From NCBI GenBank assembly GCA_013399875.1, contig VXAZ01009318.1, forward strand, positions 59,749 to 123,748: DNA of 64,000 nt. Direction: 5' to 3'. The notes beneath the pieces were generated by a model, which searched no databases, was not told the origin of the DNA, and saw only the letters and a program-made list of their open reading frames with translations. Numbering within the stretch: the stretch's first letter is position 1; every line of letters begins with the position of its first letter. Below are positions 1 to 11,097 of this stretch, in pieces. The DNA comes from Gymnorhina tibicen. Its lineage: Eukaryota; Chordata; Aves; Passeriformes; Artamidae. A program made the translations under genes and the position numbers.

Positions 1-1014
1 TTGCCATTCTCACTTGTCAATGTGCTTGTCTTCACTTTGGCTGGCCTAACGATTGGCAGCTCAAAGGGAACATTTCCAGCCTTTCTGGAGCATGATTATG
101 ACTGAGCACACTACTCCTCTATGCATCCTGGCCAGTAAAAACATTCATGGAAAGCAAATTATTTCATTGTTTGGCACCGATGATTAGAGCATTAGCCATG
201 AATGCTAGAGAAGTTTATATTTGACAGTCAAGACTGTTCAGTTCTGACATTTATTCACTCATTTTAATGCCATGTATGTGCAAAGAATGTGCCAGAGTGC
301 AGTAATATGGGTGAGGAGAATGACTTCTGCAAGATCACAAGTCTTTGAGGCAAAGAGACAAACTATATGTAAAAGTGAAAAAAATAATTTAAAATTGTTT
401 TCACAGTAATTTTCTCAGACATGTAAATATGTCTGAAAAATATGGCTGCATAACTGTTCAAATGGCAGCTTACTTGAAATTTTTCTGAATCTTAAAAGCA
501 AGTCATGGCTGACCTCTTTGGATGAACCCTGCAACAAGACATCAGGTTTTAAAAATCCATTTGTTTTCTTTAGGACACAGAAAAGAAAATTGTAAGAGTA
601 TTGTCAACAATGGCCACCTATACTCTAGTTTAAAAAAAGCTAAATATTCAAAGCCTCCATTAAGGGATCAAGTTTTGCTAACTGAGCACTTGGAACTGTG
701 AAGTGGCACTTAGTTGTTACTTGGGATATTGGATTATTTTGTTTCTTCCAAAGACAGCAACTAGGAGAACATTATGTCCGTACAATACAATCACAAAATA
801 TTTACTATGTTTTGTTACAAGAGTGGTGCCAGGCTACAACCCATCAGACATCAAATGCCACAGAAGCAGGGCACCGAATGGATGCCAGGTTTGCAAAAGG
901 ACTCGATCTATGATAAGGTATATGCACCTGGCCCTTGCAACACCTAACGTATTATAAATCAGTGTCATGACTCTCATCCACAATAAACCACATTAAGTAC
1001 GTGTCATGGGTTGG
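1..1014. other. unique AT-rich non-coding sequence
   Basis: No gene or repeat that I recognise. The first 350 bases have balanced, non-repetitive composition that could be a conserved non-coding element, but one sequence cannot show this. Two overlapping open frames of 71 and 84 codons at 698-957 have no domain, no splice framing and no known protein pattern, so I treat them as chance. Confidence 0.5.
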
Positions 1015-1259
1015 GAATTGTATTCCCCAATACCAATACCAACACCAGAGTGTACAAGACAGGCAAAAGACTAACATGGGAGTATTCACCACACCAAACC
1101 AACACTCGCTGCACTGCACTTCCCGACTGGCCCTTTCCTATCACCCCCTGCATATAAGTGAGGTGGAATAGAATAATCACAGGGTCCTGGCCATGACCCT
1201 CCTGGCCCCTCCTGGCAACTTCAAAAATTAACCCTGTTCTGGCTGGAATCCACAGGACA
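1015..1259 (-). mobile_element. endogenous retrovirus LTR fragment (5' part)
   Basis: Read on the minus strand, it begins at 1259 with TGTCCTG, followed by CCAGCCAGAACAGGGTTAAT, a start typical of a common avian LTR family. It aligns by eye with the start of the element ending at 62601: both have CCAG-CAGG-TTAATTTTT, then a block around TTATTCT-CCACCT, then AGGAAAGGG and CCTGTCTTGTA. It stops before the R/U5 part, so it is a 3'-truncated solo-LTR remnant. GC content is higher than in the flanks. Open frames inside it (95 codons, minus) are not genes. The family assignment rests on this internal comparison and on memory of avian LTRs. Confidence 0.72.
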
Positions 1260-2434
1260 CAATCACAGCAGAGAAAGTGTGAATTGCTCACGGAACTGTG
1301 CTCCTTGGAGGGATAAGACTCTCATACTTTGCAGGAAAAGCTGAACATGTGTAGACTAAAGAGTCAACAATAAGAAGAGAAGTTAAAAGAAACTGAAGTG
1401 AATAATTTCTTTAAATTTCAATAGAATCAACTGTGGTTGGGATTGTAAGTGAAATAAATGAAGAAATGATATATAAACTGAAACATAAATGGTAATTGTT
1501 TTGTGTATCTGTTAAGACTGTACAGATATGCAGTCTGTTGCATAACTGGGGATAAAAACTGAGCCAGAAATTACATTAAAGAATAAGACAGATAGTTCAT
1601 GGATAGGTATTTTCAAATATGTGTCAGCTCAACAATTTCAGTAATCTGAAAGTGCAGTCAGAGAGAAACACCTTATATTAAAGAGAAACAAAATCCTTTT
1701 CCTATATTTACAAACACTTTCTGAAGTGCCTGTCCAGTATTCAGTGTCCTGGTTTCAGTTCATCCTACAAAAGACTAACTAATTTACAAGTGCTTTTCCC
1801 CCTCATCTACTATGATAACACTACAGTAAAAACAGACACATAAAAATTCTTTCACATATACAAAAAGTTTCTTAGAACTTTTAAAATAAGGTATGTAAAA
1901 AAGGTTGAAGATATTGGTATTAATGGAAACCATTAATTTTAATAATTAAGTTTCATATACCATTTTTCTACTTATTTCTCTTTTTGGGGCACAGTACAGA
2001 GACAAATCTCTTATTTCAATATTGTATTTTCTACTAAGCATTCAATGAATGACTTTATATCTAACTTACCACATACTTTAAAGCTTGTATTATTATAATT
2101 ATTATGTATTTTCTCTCATGCTTTTCTCTTGCAGGCATCACTGCCCAGCTGCTTCACAAACAGTAGGACAATACTTTAAAAATATTTGAAACAATATTTA
2201 AAACATTTTAAAATACTTAAAACATTTTAGAAAATATTTAGCCAACATATTTTGACAGGAATAGACACTACCCTATTTAACCTATCACCAGACTGGAATA
2301 GGGATTAAAACCAAATTTGACTTCCTAGTTTGAGACTATTTCAAACAGTCTATTGCAGAATACTTGGCACCACACAGTGGTTTGCTTTCTGAAAGAACAT
2401 CTCCCAGTGATTTAATCTACCGATGAATACTCAC
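1260..2434. other. unique AT-rich sequence, no gene seen
   Basis: Low-GC sequence with short A/T runs and no repeat family that I recognise. A short match to the LTR start motif TGTCCTGGTTTCAG at about 1746 is isolated and not followed by further LTR sequence. Confidence 0.5.
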
Positions 2435-2647
2435 GTCTGCTCCAAGTAATATATCATAATCTCTGCATCCAGTAGCCTGATCTGCACAGTGCACACTTGC
2501 CCCAAGCTGACAAGAGTGGCAGAATTCAGCACACCATTCAAGTGCTAGGATACCACCCTGTTCTGCAGAGCCTGCCCCTTCACACATTACAGCCTCAGGA
2601 GCAAAGCAGCAGAAGTTATTCGTACAGCAGCTCGGTTCATTGTACAA
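2435..2647 (-). other. possible exon: Cys-rich open frame with splice donor
   Basis: On the minus strand a 71-codon frame is open from just below an in-frame stop at 2650-2648 and reaches a consensus donor, GAC|GTGAGT, at 2434-2429. The translated part has 11 cysteines. It includes a CC-x7-C-x-G block and then CHSCQLGASVHCADQATGC followed by a DY-x-x-L-L-G stretch. This resembles the anaphylatoxin-like repeats of fibulins (C-H/D-x-C-x-L-G, then C and a conserved L/M-x-G), but the spacing differs. GC content is higher than in both flanks. No strong acceptor lies within the open part; the best pyrimidine-rich acceptor, ending at 2676, lies upstream of the in-frame stop. It could be a real exon with an unrecognised acceptor, a decayed exon, or chance. 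The fibulin likeness is my inference. Confidence 0.22.
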
Positions 2648-2650
2648 TCA

Positions 2651-5600
2651 CAGTCCAGCAACAGCATAACCCATGCTCTTCACAGAGTGAAGGTGTAATT
2701 ATATGAAAAGAAAAAGAAAGTACTGAATCCTGTAATTACAGCTCTCCCATACTGTATGCAGAAAATGCTCATGTGTCAGAGTATCAGCTCTGTACAGATG
2801 TATGTATCTGAGGATTATACATTTTTCTTATAAGCATATGAGGGTTATACCAAATATTTAATTGAATATTTGGGTGAGCATTTAACTTTAGAGTAATCAG
2901 ATGAAACTGAATTGGAATTTTATGGCTTCATATAGCAGAATTTTCTAAAAATTACCCAATACAATAATTCTGTCTCTTGACATAACGAACCAAAATGTTA
3001 AATATTCTCTTCCTGTTACACTTTCATAATACCTGCTATTGTCATCAGAAACATAATAGAAGGACCTTACTGTGCATACATTATTTTCTTTTGATTAAAC
3101 AGGTGCACTAGAATTTAAATAATTTTAAATCATAATTAAATGCCCCATTTTTTCATTGCCTTTTTTTATAAACACATTTTGGCAATTAAATTCTGAAAGG
3201 AGACTTTTTTTCCTCCTTCTTTTTGAAAGTTAGATTTCTAAACAATGAGAATAGACAGACTTATTCATTCTGAAAAGCTGGAAGACCTTACCCAGACTAA
3301 TCTGGCTGTATTGTTCATAAAGGGAAAGACTCTTCCACATTATCCATAGTTTTACTTTACTCCTTCACAATATTTTTGACTTGCTTAAAGTTGCTCATAA
3401 TTTATATGCTTCTAGATCAAATAAAAATGAGGGTTGTAAAACACTGAGGTGAAAGATTAATATCCACATTATTAAGAAAGTTTTTTTATTACAACAACAG
3501 GGGTGTAAATTGGTAAAGCATGGCTTAATACTTTTGTGGTAAGAAGTTGCTACAGTGGAATTGGATATATTTAAAATGATTTACCATTACCCCGTAGGTT
3601 CAGAAATTATTGCAGAACTTAGAAATTCTAAATGATGTTCTAGAAGGCCTACCTTCTGTAGTTAGATGCTCTACAACATTTTCTCACAGGCTCAAAGTCA
3701 AGCCTTTTAGAAGCATCTGGAAGGTAACACCAAAAAAATCAACAGAAAGTATTATTCACCTTCAAAGGACAGGCCAACATGGCAGCAGTCCAACCACAAA
3801 AGATGGGAGCACTCTCACGTTACGATAACGCACATTGGCTCTGGAGAGAGCTAACACAACTAATGCTCAGATATTGTGTTCATAAGTAGCAGAGTTTAAA
3901 CACTGGAAGAGTATCTGGCTGGCTTTGCAGTGCTTTGACTCATACTACAAAAAAATTAGAAATTAAAGATGAAATAGCCACTATTGAAGAGGTACATATG
4001 ATAATCTTACTGCAATTGTTTTAGTTAATGATAAATACCTTACATTTTTATCAGAAAAATTGTTATCCATCCCCACCAAGGAATAATTTTGGCTTTAAGC
4101 TTTAAAGGAAGGTCATCATCTGAGCTTCTGTAACAGCAAATGCTACTATTTCTGGGCGTCTGACTCTATATGCCACAAGTTTCATTCACCTGCCTTTGGG
4201 TACCAGTCACTACTACCTTTTTCTAAAGCACGCTACTTACCAAAAAAACAAAAGAGAAGATTAAATTGGAAAATGAGTTACTTTTTCTGACAACAAACCA
4301 AAATATCAGTGAGTTTTGTAGAACTGGCATGACAATTATAATAAGGATAAATATTCAGGAGAACTTTTGCTCCCATAACTGGACTTCAACAACACATTAC
4401 GGGGTGGTAGTGTGCATAAGCAGTATCATGTGCTGAATATATGTCAGTAAAACTCATTGGAAAGGAAGTACCACAGGTTATATAGGCATGCAATAATGAC
4501 CTTGAGAATGGCATTTACAGAGGCATCAAAAATCTTCAATTTGCTGTAACATTTAAGTCTTTTGTTGAAAATTTCAAGTTATGAAAGGTGCAAGCATGTG
4601 TTTATGGAAAAAACCCTAAATTTTAAGTAGTTGAAAGAAATAAACTACAAGGATTTCTTCTTGCAGTATTCAGGTGATTTTCAAATAGTCCTTGAAAAAC
4701 AGTACACTATCTTAGGCTATTCAGCCTATCAGTATTTTCTTAAGTATGATTTTTAAAACAAACTGTTAAATAATTCTTTCCCATTTAATGAAATTTAATG
4801 GTGCATGGATGTCAAATCCCTTACACACAAAACTGAAGGCAGCCATGTTGCTTATGTATACATCTCTATATATCTACTACAAACATATGTTTGAAATGAT
4901 ATCATAAAACATTTACTTGATAAAAAATATCTTGGGTTTAAGTAAGATCCATCTTTTTATGATTTGAAAAGGTACCTAAAGTGTTCTCAGTAGTTCTGTG
5001 CAAAAGCTCAGATATTAAGACAAGACTTAATCATCTCTTTTAAAGGATAAAGCTACCTTCTTTAGTTATTACACTGAGGATTTTGTAATTCAACAATATA
5101 GTTCTACTAATAATTCTGTCTAGAAGAAATTTGCATGTTTGAAATTGGAGACATTTTAAAATACCACAGTTAAATCCTGACTGTAAGAGAAAGTTCCTTT
5201 TTATATTTGTTTCAGCTTCTAGCAGGTGGCCTTATTTTTTCAATAGTCACTAACTCCATGTATCTCATTTGAAGCAGCTATGTCCAACCTATAATTATTT
5301 TCTTCTAAGTAGAGTAATTCATGGTTAATTATTCAAAACGATTCTTCTTCAAAATCAAAGCCCCTTCTTGCCATGGCACTTTTAAAATGCATATTATAAA
5401 TAAAATATTCCTCAATGCAAATTTTTGCAGTAACAGAGTGTCTATTTTGCCTTCTTAAAATAGCATTAAAATCTTTGTATAGAAGTAAGGACTCCGAGAA
5501 TACCAAAATCATAGACAAAATTATTTGCTGCTGCATAGGTACACATATTCCATGCACGTTGTCCTGCATAGCGTCAGTGTCTTTAACTGGTAGTGACCAG

Positions 5601-5784
5601 GCTGGAGTCTTTTTCTGTGCATAAGATGGCTCCAACAGTAAAAAGGAATATCCTGAGACCTCAAAAGCACTGCAAGAACCGAGACCTTCCTACAGTGTTA
5701 TGTAAGATTTGATTAAATTTAACTATAGCTTTGGTTATTCATAGTTGATGTAAACTTAATTTGATGTAATACAGTGACCTTTCA
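2651..5784. other. unique AT-rich sequence, no gene seen
   Basis: About 3 kb of low-GC, non-repetitive sequence. Open frames at 3610-3828 (+, 72 codons) and 5333-5635 (-, 100 codons) have no recognised domain and no paired splice sites. A 100-codon frame is within what chance gives in a window this size. Confidence 0.5.
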
Positions 5785-6138
5785 TGACTCAGGCTCCAGA
5801 GAGATGTCATTGAAGCCCTGAAATCCATAAATGGAGCTTATAATAATGATGGAGAGAGAGTTTTTACCAAGGCCAAGGACAAGGGATAATAGCTTCAAAC
5901 TGAAAGAGGATAGGTTTAGATTAGAAAATAGGAAGAAATTCTTTACTAGGAGGGCAGTGAGACAGGTTGCCCAGAGAAGTTTTGGATGCCCTTTCCCTGG
6001 AAGTATTCAAGGCCAAGCTGGATGGGGCTCTGAGCAACCTGGTCTTGTACAAGGTGCCCGTGCCTGTGGCAGGGGGTTGGAACACCGTCTTTAAGGTTCC
6101 TTTAAGGAACACAGACTGTCCTACAATTCCATGATTCT
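5785..6138 (+). mobile_element. CR1 LINE 3' end
   Basis: Runs through the typical avian CR1 tail on the plus strand: GGATAGGTTTAGATTAGA, GGAAGAAATTCTTTAC, GGTTGCCCAGAGAAG, AAGGCCAAGCTGGATGGGG, GGCAGGGGGTTGGAAC, ending near CCATGATTCT. These blocks match the conserved last part of ORF2 and the 3' untranslated region of CR1. The body is well preserved, but the terminal 8-base repeat region is degraded. The copy is 5'-truncated, as most CR1 copies are. The plus-strand open frame across it is a by-product of the repeat. Confidence 0.9.
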
Positions 6139-6584
6139 CTGCATTTTGAAGTGCTGTTGGAAAGTCTGAATAGTTACTCCTGTCTCCATAAGAATTCTCT
6201 TCTGAACATGTTTAAGAATAGACTGATGACTGCACTGAAATTATTCCTTCATTTGGCTGTCCCAGCTGGTGAGTACTGCTCTTCCTCTTCGCTTGAGGTG
6301 GGATATGAATACTCCAACTTTTCATGGCTAAGTCCATCAGATAAATTTGATTAAAGCTGGCCAAGAATTTCAGGAGCTCTGTCCTGCAGCTTTTAGTAAT
6401 TAAGTGATTGGCTGAATTTTACTGTTCGCCAGTGCATAGTAATCTCTAAATTTAGAAGGATTTCACCATTTATATCAAGATATAAAATTAGGCACTGATT
6501 TAATAACCTTGCTTTGAAAACCAATTCCATGCTACATTCCTGCAAATTACTTTTGGCCTGTGTATTGCAAAACAGTGTAATCTG
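6139..6584. other. unique spacer between CR1 pieces
   Basis: No gene or repeat family recognised. A 151-codon minus-strand frame spans 6393-6848 but runs antisense through the CR1 endonuclease piece and has no protein-like motif. Confidence 0.45.
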
Positions 6585-6850
6585 CATAACCAGAGACTTG
6601 ACATCTGTGGTATGAGTGAAACATAGTGGGACGAGTCCTGTGACTGGAGTGCCTTGATGGATGGTTCCAGGCTCTTCAGGAGGGACAGGCAGGGAAGAAG
6701 AGGAGAAGGGGTGGCACTGTGTGTAACAGAAAGGATAGAATGGATGGAGCTCACAGTTGGCAATGGCAGAGTTGAGAGCCTCTGGGTAAGAATCAAAGGG
6801 CAAACAAACAATGATGATGTCATCATGGGAGTCTACTACAGCTCCCAAGC
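6585..6850 (+). mobile_element. CR1 LINE ORF2 endonuclease fragment (broken)
   Basis: The plus-strand translation carries the CR1 apurinic-type endonuclease signature: SET, then a stop where CR1 has Trp, then WDES-DWSA, RLFRRDRQGRRGEGVAL, ESLWVRIKG and VIMGVYYSS, the last corresponding to the usual VGVCYRPP. A full-length element uses this domain to nick target DNA before reverse transcription. Here it is a fragment with an internal stop (TAG after SET), so it is inactive. Homology ends abruptly at about 6850, where unrelated GC-rich sequence starts. A reverse-transcriptase piece of CR1 in the same orientation lies beyond the gap, so both may belong to one interrupted insertion. Confidence 0.85.
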
Positions 6851-7024
6851 TGGCCAGGGTAGCAAGAGGCCGGGCCTCCGCCCACCGGCTTCTTTATCAA
6901 GGGGCACAGACAGGGGAGGGACAACAGCTGAGGGCCAATGGGGTGTGACCCAGGGTTAGAGTGACCCTCTGGCTGCTGACCAACCAGGGGGACCCGCCTC
7001 ACACAGGTCACAAGACCAGGTGAG
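6851..7024 (-). mobile_element. GC-rich LTR-like sequence interrupting CR1
   Basis: GC content jumps sharply at the break in the CR1 homology. Read on the minus strand, the block has a CCAAT-type element (CCCATTGGCC), a second GTTGGTCAGC box, and TTGATAAAGAAG, which could act as a TATA or poly(A) signal, followed by a very GC-rich end. This order resembles the U3-R portion of a retroviral LTR inserted in reverse into the CR1. The remainder would lie in the adjacent gap. I do not recognise the family, and the element call is inference. Confidence 0.4.
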
Positions 7025-7932
7025 NNNNNNNNNNNNNNNNNNNNNNNNNNNNNNNNNNNNNNNNNNNNNNNNNNNNNNNNNNNNNNNNNNNNNNNNNNNN
7101 NNNNNNNNNNNNNNNNNNNNNNNNNNNNNNNNNNNNNNNNNNNNNNNNNNNNNNNNNNNNNNNNNNNNNNNNNNNNNNNNNNNNNNNNNNNNNNNNNNNN
7201 NNNNNNNNNNNNNNNNNNNNNNNNNNNNNNNNNNNNNNNNNNNNNNNNNNNNNNNNNNNNNNNNNNNNNNNNNNNNNNNNNNNNNNNNNNNNNNNNNNNN
7301 NNNNNNNNNNNNNNNNNNNNNNNNNNNNNNNNNNNNNNNNNNNNNNNNNNNNNNNNNNNNNNNNNNNNNNNNNNNNNNNNNNNNNNNNNNNNNNNNNNNN
7401 NNNNNNNNNNNNNNNNNNNNNNNNNNNNNNNNNNNNNNNNNNNNNNNNNNNNNNNNNNNNNNNNNNNNNNNNNNNNNNNNNNNNNNNNNNNNNNNNNNNN
7501 NNNNNNNNNNNNNNNNNNNNNNNNNNNNNNNNNNNNNNNNNNNNNNNNNNNNNNNNNNNNNNNNNNNNNNNNNNNNNNNNNNNNNNNNNNNNNNNNNNNN
7601 NNNNNNNNNNNNNNNNNNNNNNNNNNNNNNNNNNNNNNNNNNNNNNNNNNNNNNNNNNNNNNNNNNNNNNNNNNNNNNNNNNNNNNNNNNNNNNNNNNNN
7701 NNNNNNNNNNNNNNNNNNNNNNNNNNNNNNNNNNNNNNNNNNNNNNNNNNNNNNNNNNNNNNNNNNNNNNNNNNNNNNNNNNNNNNNNNNNNNNNNNNNN
7801 NNNNNNNNNNNNNNNNNNNNNNNNNNNNNNNNNNNNNNNNNNNNNNNNNNNNNNNNNNNNNNNNNNNNNNNNNNNNNNNNNNNNNNNNNNNNNNNNNNNN
7901 NNNNNNNNNNNNNNNNNNNNNNNNNNNNNNNN
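7025..7932. other. assembly gap (908 N)
   Basis: Run of N. The left flank is GC-rich LTR-like sequence and the right flank is CR1 reverse transcriptase, so the gap probably hides the rest of an LTR plus the CR1 segment between the endonuclease and reverse-transcriptase domains. Predicted proteins through the Ns are meaningless. Confidence 0.99.
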
Positions 7933-8268
7933 TGAAAAACACCTGAAGGACAATGCAGTCATCAGTCACAGCCAGCACGGCTTCATGAGAGGGAAGTCCT
8001 GCTTATCAAACCTGATTTCCTTTTATGACAAGGTAACCCACCCAGCTGATCGAGGGAAGCCAGTGGATGTAATCTTTATGGATTTCAGTAAAGCTTTCAA
8101 TACTGTCTCTCATAGTATCCTTCTGGAAAAATGTCCAGCACACAGCTGGATAAACATGGGATGGGTGAGCAACTGGCTCACAGGTCAGGCATGAAGGAAT
8201 ATGGTAAAGGAGGTGACATCAGACTGGTGACCTGTCACCAGTGGGGTTCCACAGGGCTACATCTTTAT
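7933..8268 (+). mobile_element. CR1 LINE ORF2 reverse-transcriptase fragment (broken)
   Basis: Plus-strand translation shows the CR1 reverse-transcriptase core in order: SQHGFMRGKSCLSNLISFYD, then VDVIFMDFSKAFNTVSH (the usual DF-KAFDTVPH), then WL, and at 8237-8257 TSGVPQG. The first block and the GVPQG block are in the same frame, separated by in-frame TGA stops at 8192-8194 and just before PVTSGVPQG, so the copy is dead. The catalytic YxDD/FADD box is missing because homology ends at about 8268. Orientation and family agree with the endonuclease piece left of the gap. Confidence 0.9.
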
Positions 8269-10209
8269 TTATGGCTGCACAATAAAATGCAATGATAAGG
8301 CAAGTGTACACATTTTCAAGAAAAACAGATAATCTCTTGTCCCAGAATTCAAGTAAATGTGAGCTGGTACATTTTTTAAACACGTCTGAGTTATCAAGCA
8401 TGTAAAATGTTACTAAGTCCTGTAAGAATCTGCTGCTGAACAGAATTCACTATATCTTTTCTTTTGAAGCAAACAGAATTTTTTGCTCTTTTGTGGCAAA
8501 AATGCAGTTAATTTCATTTGGAGACACCAAATGAATACACTCCAGCACACCTGTTTTAAACTTCATCTTGATCAACTTGAAGAAGTTACTTCCTGGCCCA
8601 TTCCAGAATCTACCCAAAAATAATAACAGTAAAACATACAGAAAGATGCCTTCAGAAATTACCAAGTTGTATCAGTATAATGTTTTCCTCACAAATGTGA
8701 AGCACAGGTAAAAACCAGGGCTTGTCAGTCCCATATCCTATCTTTTCACAATGATGCACACACAAATGATGCATGGATCTACCTTTGAATCTGGCCCTAA
8801 ATCCACAGAAAAATCTAGTACACTTTTAGCAGCTTTGTAGAATAGCTGTATGGTACCCAAATAAGAGGATTTGCTACTTATCTGCCGCCTCTTTCTGAGA
8901 GTTGCAGAGCCTCATAGTTTTCCTCCAGCCCCCCAAATGCTTGTCTTAGGCTTCTTCCACTGAAAGATTGCCAGTAACACACCTTTTCCACAAAGATGGC
9001 CTTGTATAAGCAGCATATTTTAAACAAAGTCATTTGACTGGCCATGTTCAGCACTGCTGGAGACTAGCAATCATTTTGACTAGTGGGCTAACAAAACCCT
9101 GGTATACAAGAACTGTTTATTTTCTCATACTCTTCATGGCACCAGGCTGAAGTAGCATTTCTGTTTAACAAGGCCTCCTTCAACTTTGACTCCCACTGGT
9201 CCACCCAAAATTCTGCCCTAACCAATCTTCCTCCAGTCCTGAAATCTCATCCTACTGTAGCACATATGACCAGAGTTCTTTTACCTTACACTGGCCTCTG
9301 ATAAAGTTTTCTACCGTATCAGAAAGGTTTCTCTCAAAATCATATTCAACTCCCAATGCAGAAGAGGAAAATCCCTTGAAAATCCCTAAGAAACATAAAC
9401 CAGAAAAAACCCTATGTTTTGGTTCCTTTCTACACCCTGATGAAGGCTAACAGGAACTAAAAAATCCCCAAACTGACAAAGACAAGATATTTAATTTCCA
9501 GAATAAAGCAATCTAGACTCAAGGGGAGAGAAACTTATAGAGAAGCTCTTATATCTTTTACATGGAGAAACTGTCTATTTAATAGCATATGCTGTACTAT
9601 AATGTCTCTCATTGTTTAAGATATGAAGTCTATCAGTGATAAAGAAAAATCCCCTTATTTTTCTGCTTTTTCAGTTTTCTGGTTTGTTTTGTGTCCGAAT
9701 TGTTATCTTGTCTCTTTGTTTTTGCAAGGAGACTAACCCAGGATAGTTTTGCAAGGAAGTCTGACAGCACTGACACGAATTGCACCAACAAAACAGCAGC
9801 AGAAGCACAGACTTGGGAAGGAGCAGATCCCCCAGTGGTGGTCTCGTTAGTTTGCAGAAATGTTAATAGAATTATATATTCCAGCTTGCAATGAGTTGTT
9901 GTATGTTATCAGTATTATCCACAGTAATAAGCCTCGTAAGACTGCTTTCAGCCCTGCTTTCTGCTGCTCATTGTCAAAAGCACTGATCTACAGGTTTGGT
10001 AGTCAAGGGTGGTCAGGAAGACAACACAGATGATTTCTCAGCCTGTCTTTTTTTGCTATCAGATAATCATTACTTCTCACACTCTTTTTCATATCCACAG
10101 ACAAAAATGTTATTCCTTATTTTCAGCTACCTGAAAATACCTTTCCAAAGATATTTTTTATGGCTTAGACTAGTCATTTGAAAAAAGACAAATGCATACT
10201 GATGAAATT
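8269..10209. other. unique sequence, no gene seen
   Basis: Mostly AT-rich single-copy DNA. A pyrimidine-rich tract ends in TTTTTGCAAG at 9728 and is followed by an open frame to a stop at 9894 (contains TNCTNKTAAEAQTWEGADPP). No donor or known domain supports it as an exon. Confidence 0.45.
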
Positions 10210-10385
10210 GAATCATAGAATCAGTAAGGTTGGAAAAAATCCCTGAAATCATGAAGTCTACCCATTAATCCAGGTCCACTATGTTCACCACTAAACCATG
10301 TCCCCAGGTAAGACATCCATACCCCTTCTGAACGCTTTCATGGATGGTGTTGCCAGTGTTTCCCTCGGCAACATGTTCATTTGCT
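10210..10385 (-). mobile_element. CR1 LINE 3' end
   Basis: On the plus strand it begins AATCATAGAATCAGTAAGGT, then TTGGAAAAAATCCCTGA, CACTAAACCATGTCCCCAG and GGATGGTGTTGCCAGTGTTTC, the reverse complement of a well-known CR1 3' end ending in the ATTCTATGATT repeat. Truncated at about 10385. A minus-strand insertion. Confidence 0.9.
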
Positions 10386-10649
10386 GCTATTCCATGTTAG
10401 AGAGCTTGGTAAATGAGTTTAGCAATGAAATGGAAAAATCATGGCAAAAGGTTTTGGTTACAAACCAAGAAAAAACACAGACGCCTGAAAGGGAGTGGGC
10501 ACAAGGTTGTCCCCTGCAGAAAATAACAAACCATATTCTGTGTTTAGAGATTGTAGACTACAAGAGCAGGATTTTAAATGGAGATGCAGCTTAAAACTGG
10601 ACCAAACAAGAGTTTAAATATAAAACAGAGGAGAGATCAATGTATGAAT
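10386..10649. other. unique spacer
   Basis: Single-copy sequence between a CR1 tail and an LTR. No gene recognised. A plus-strand frame of 98 codons starting at 10298 overlaps the CR1 and has no domain. Confidence 0.4.
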
Positions 10650-11097
10650 TGACACACACAGGCAGCCAGGGCGACCACCAAACCACAGCTGAAATGCAGA
10701 GAGTAGATTTATTTCATTACGCTGCTGACAACACTGGGCAGCAGAGGCACATGAGGACACAGGCTCTGTTAGGCTTAGTTCATCCTAGTGAGCAGCAGAG
10801 AGGCCTGCTGCCTGCCCCAATAAATCAAAGGGCTTCACGCGTGCGCAGTTATCACTGTGCTTTTATGATCTCTGGGCTTTTGATCTCTCTCTCCCAGCAG
10901 GAGACTCAAGCGTGTCTGTGAGAGTGTGTTATCTCTACACGGGAATTCTACTTCTCAAAAAAGGCAGAGAATGAACAACACTAGGCATAATAAACAGAGT
11001 TTCCCACCCGGTATTCTTAGCATTCCCAGCTGCAAGGTCACTTAAGTGAATTTACTGTCCTCACCATTTTTCTGCTTTTAACCCTTTCCTCCCAGCA
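10650..11097 (-). mobile_element. solo LTR of an endogenous retrovirus
   Basis: Reading the minus strand gives a coherent LTR order. The outer ends would be TG (11097) and CA (10650). A TATA-like GATCATAAAAGCAC lies at 10870-10857, a CpG-rich stretch containing GCGCACGCGTGAAGCC follows, an AATAAA poly(A) signal is at 10713-10708, and the short U5 ends GGCTGCCTGTGTGTGTCA. The length of about 448 bp is normal for an LTR. Retained CpGs and clear signals suggest it is younger than the neighbouring CR1 tails. No flanking coding sequence is visible, so this is a solo LTR left by recombination. I find no convincing target-site duplication, so the exact ends are approximate. Family not named. Confidence 0.66.

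Noticed and set aside
1744..1760. LTR-start-like word TGTCCTGGTTTCAG
   Set aside because: Only about 14 bases match and the following sequence is unlike the LTR; probably coincidence.
5333..5635. 100-codon minus-strand frame
   Set aside because: No recognised family, no paired splice sites, and a length compatible with chance.
6393..6848. 151-codon minus-strand frame
   Set aside because: Antisense to the CR1 endonuclease fragment; the openness is inherited from the sense repeat and there is no protein-like motif.
6823..7978. Frames of 308-379 codons across 6.8-8.0 kb
   Set aside because: They consist almost entirely of Ns from the assembly gap and have no biological meaning.
9729..9894. 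Acceptor-led open frame at 9.73 kb
   Set aside because: The frame has no donor, no stop context typical of a last exon and no recognised domain; weaker than the other splice-bounded candidates.
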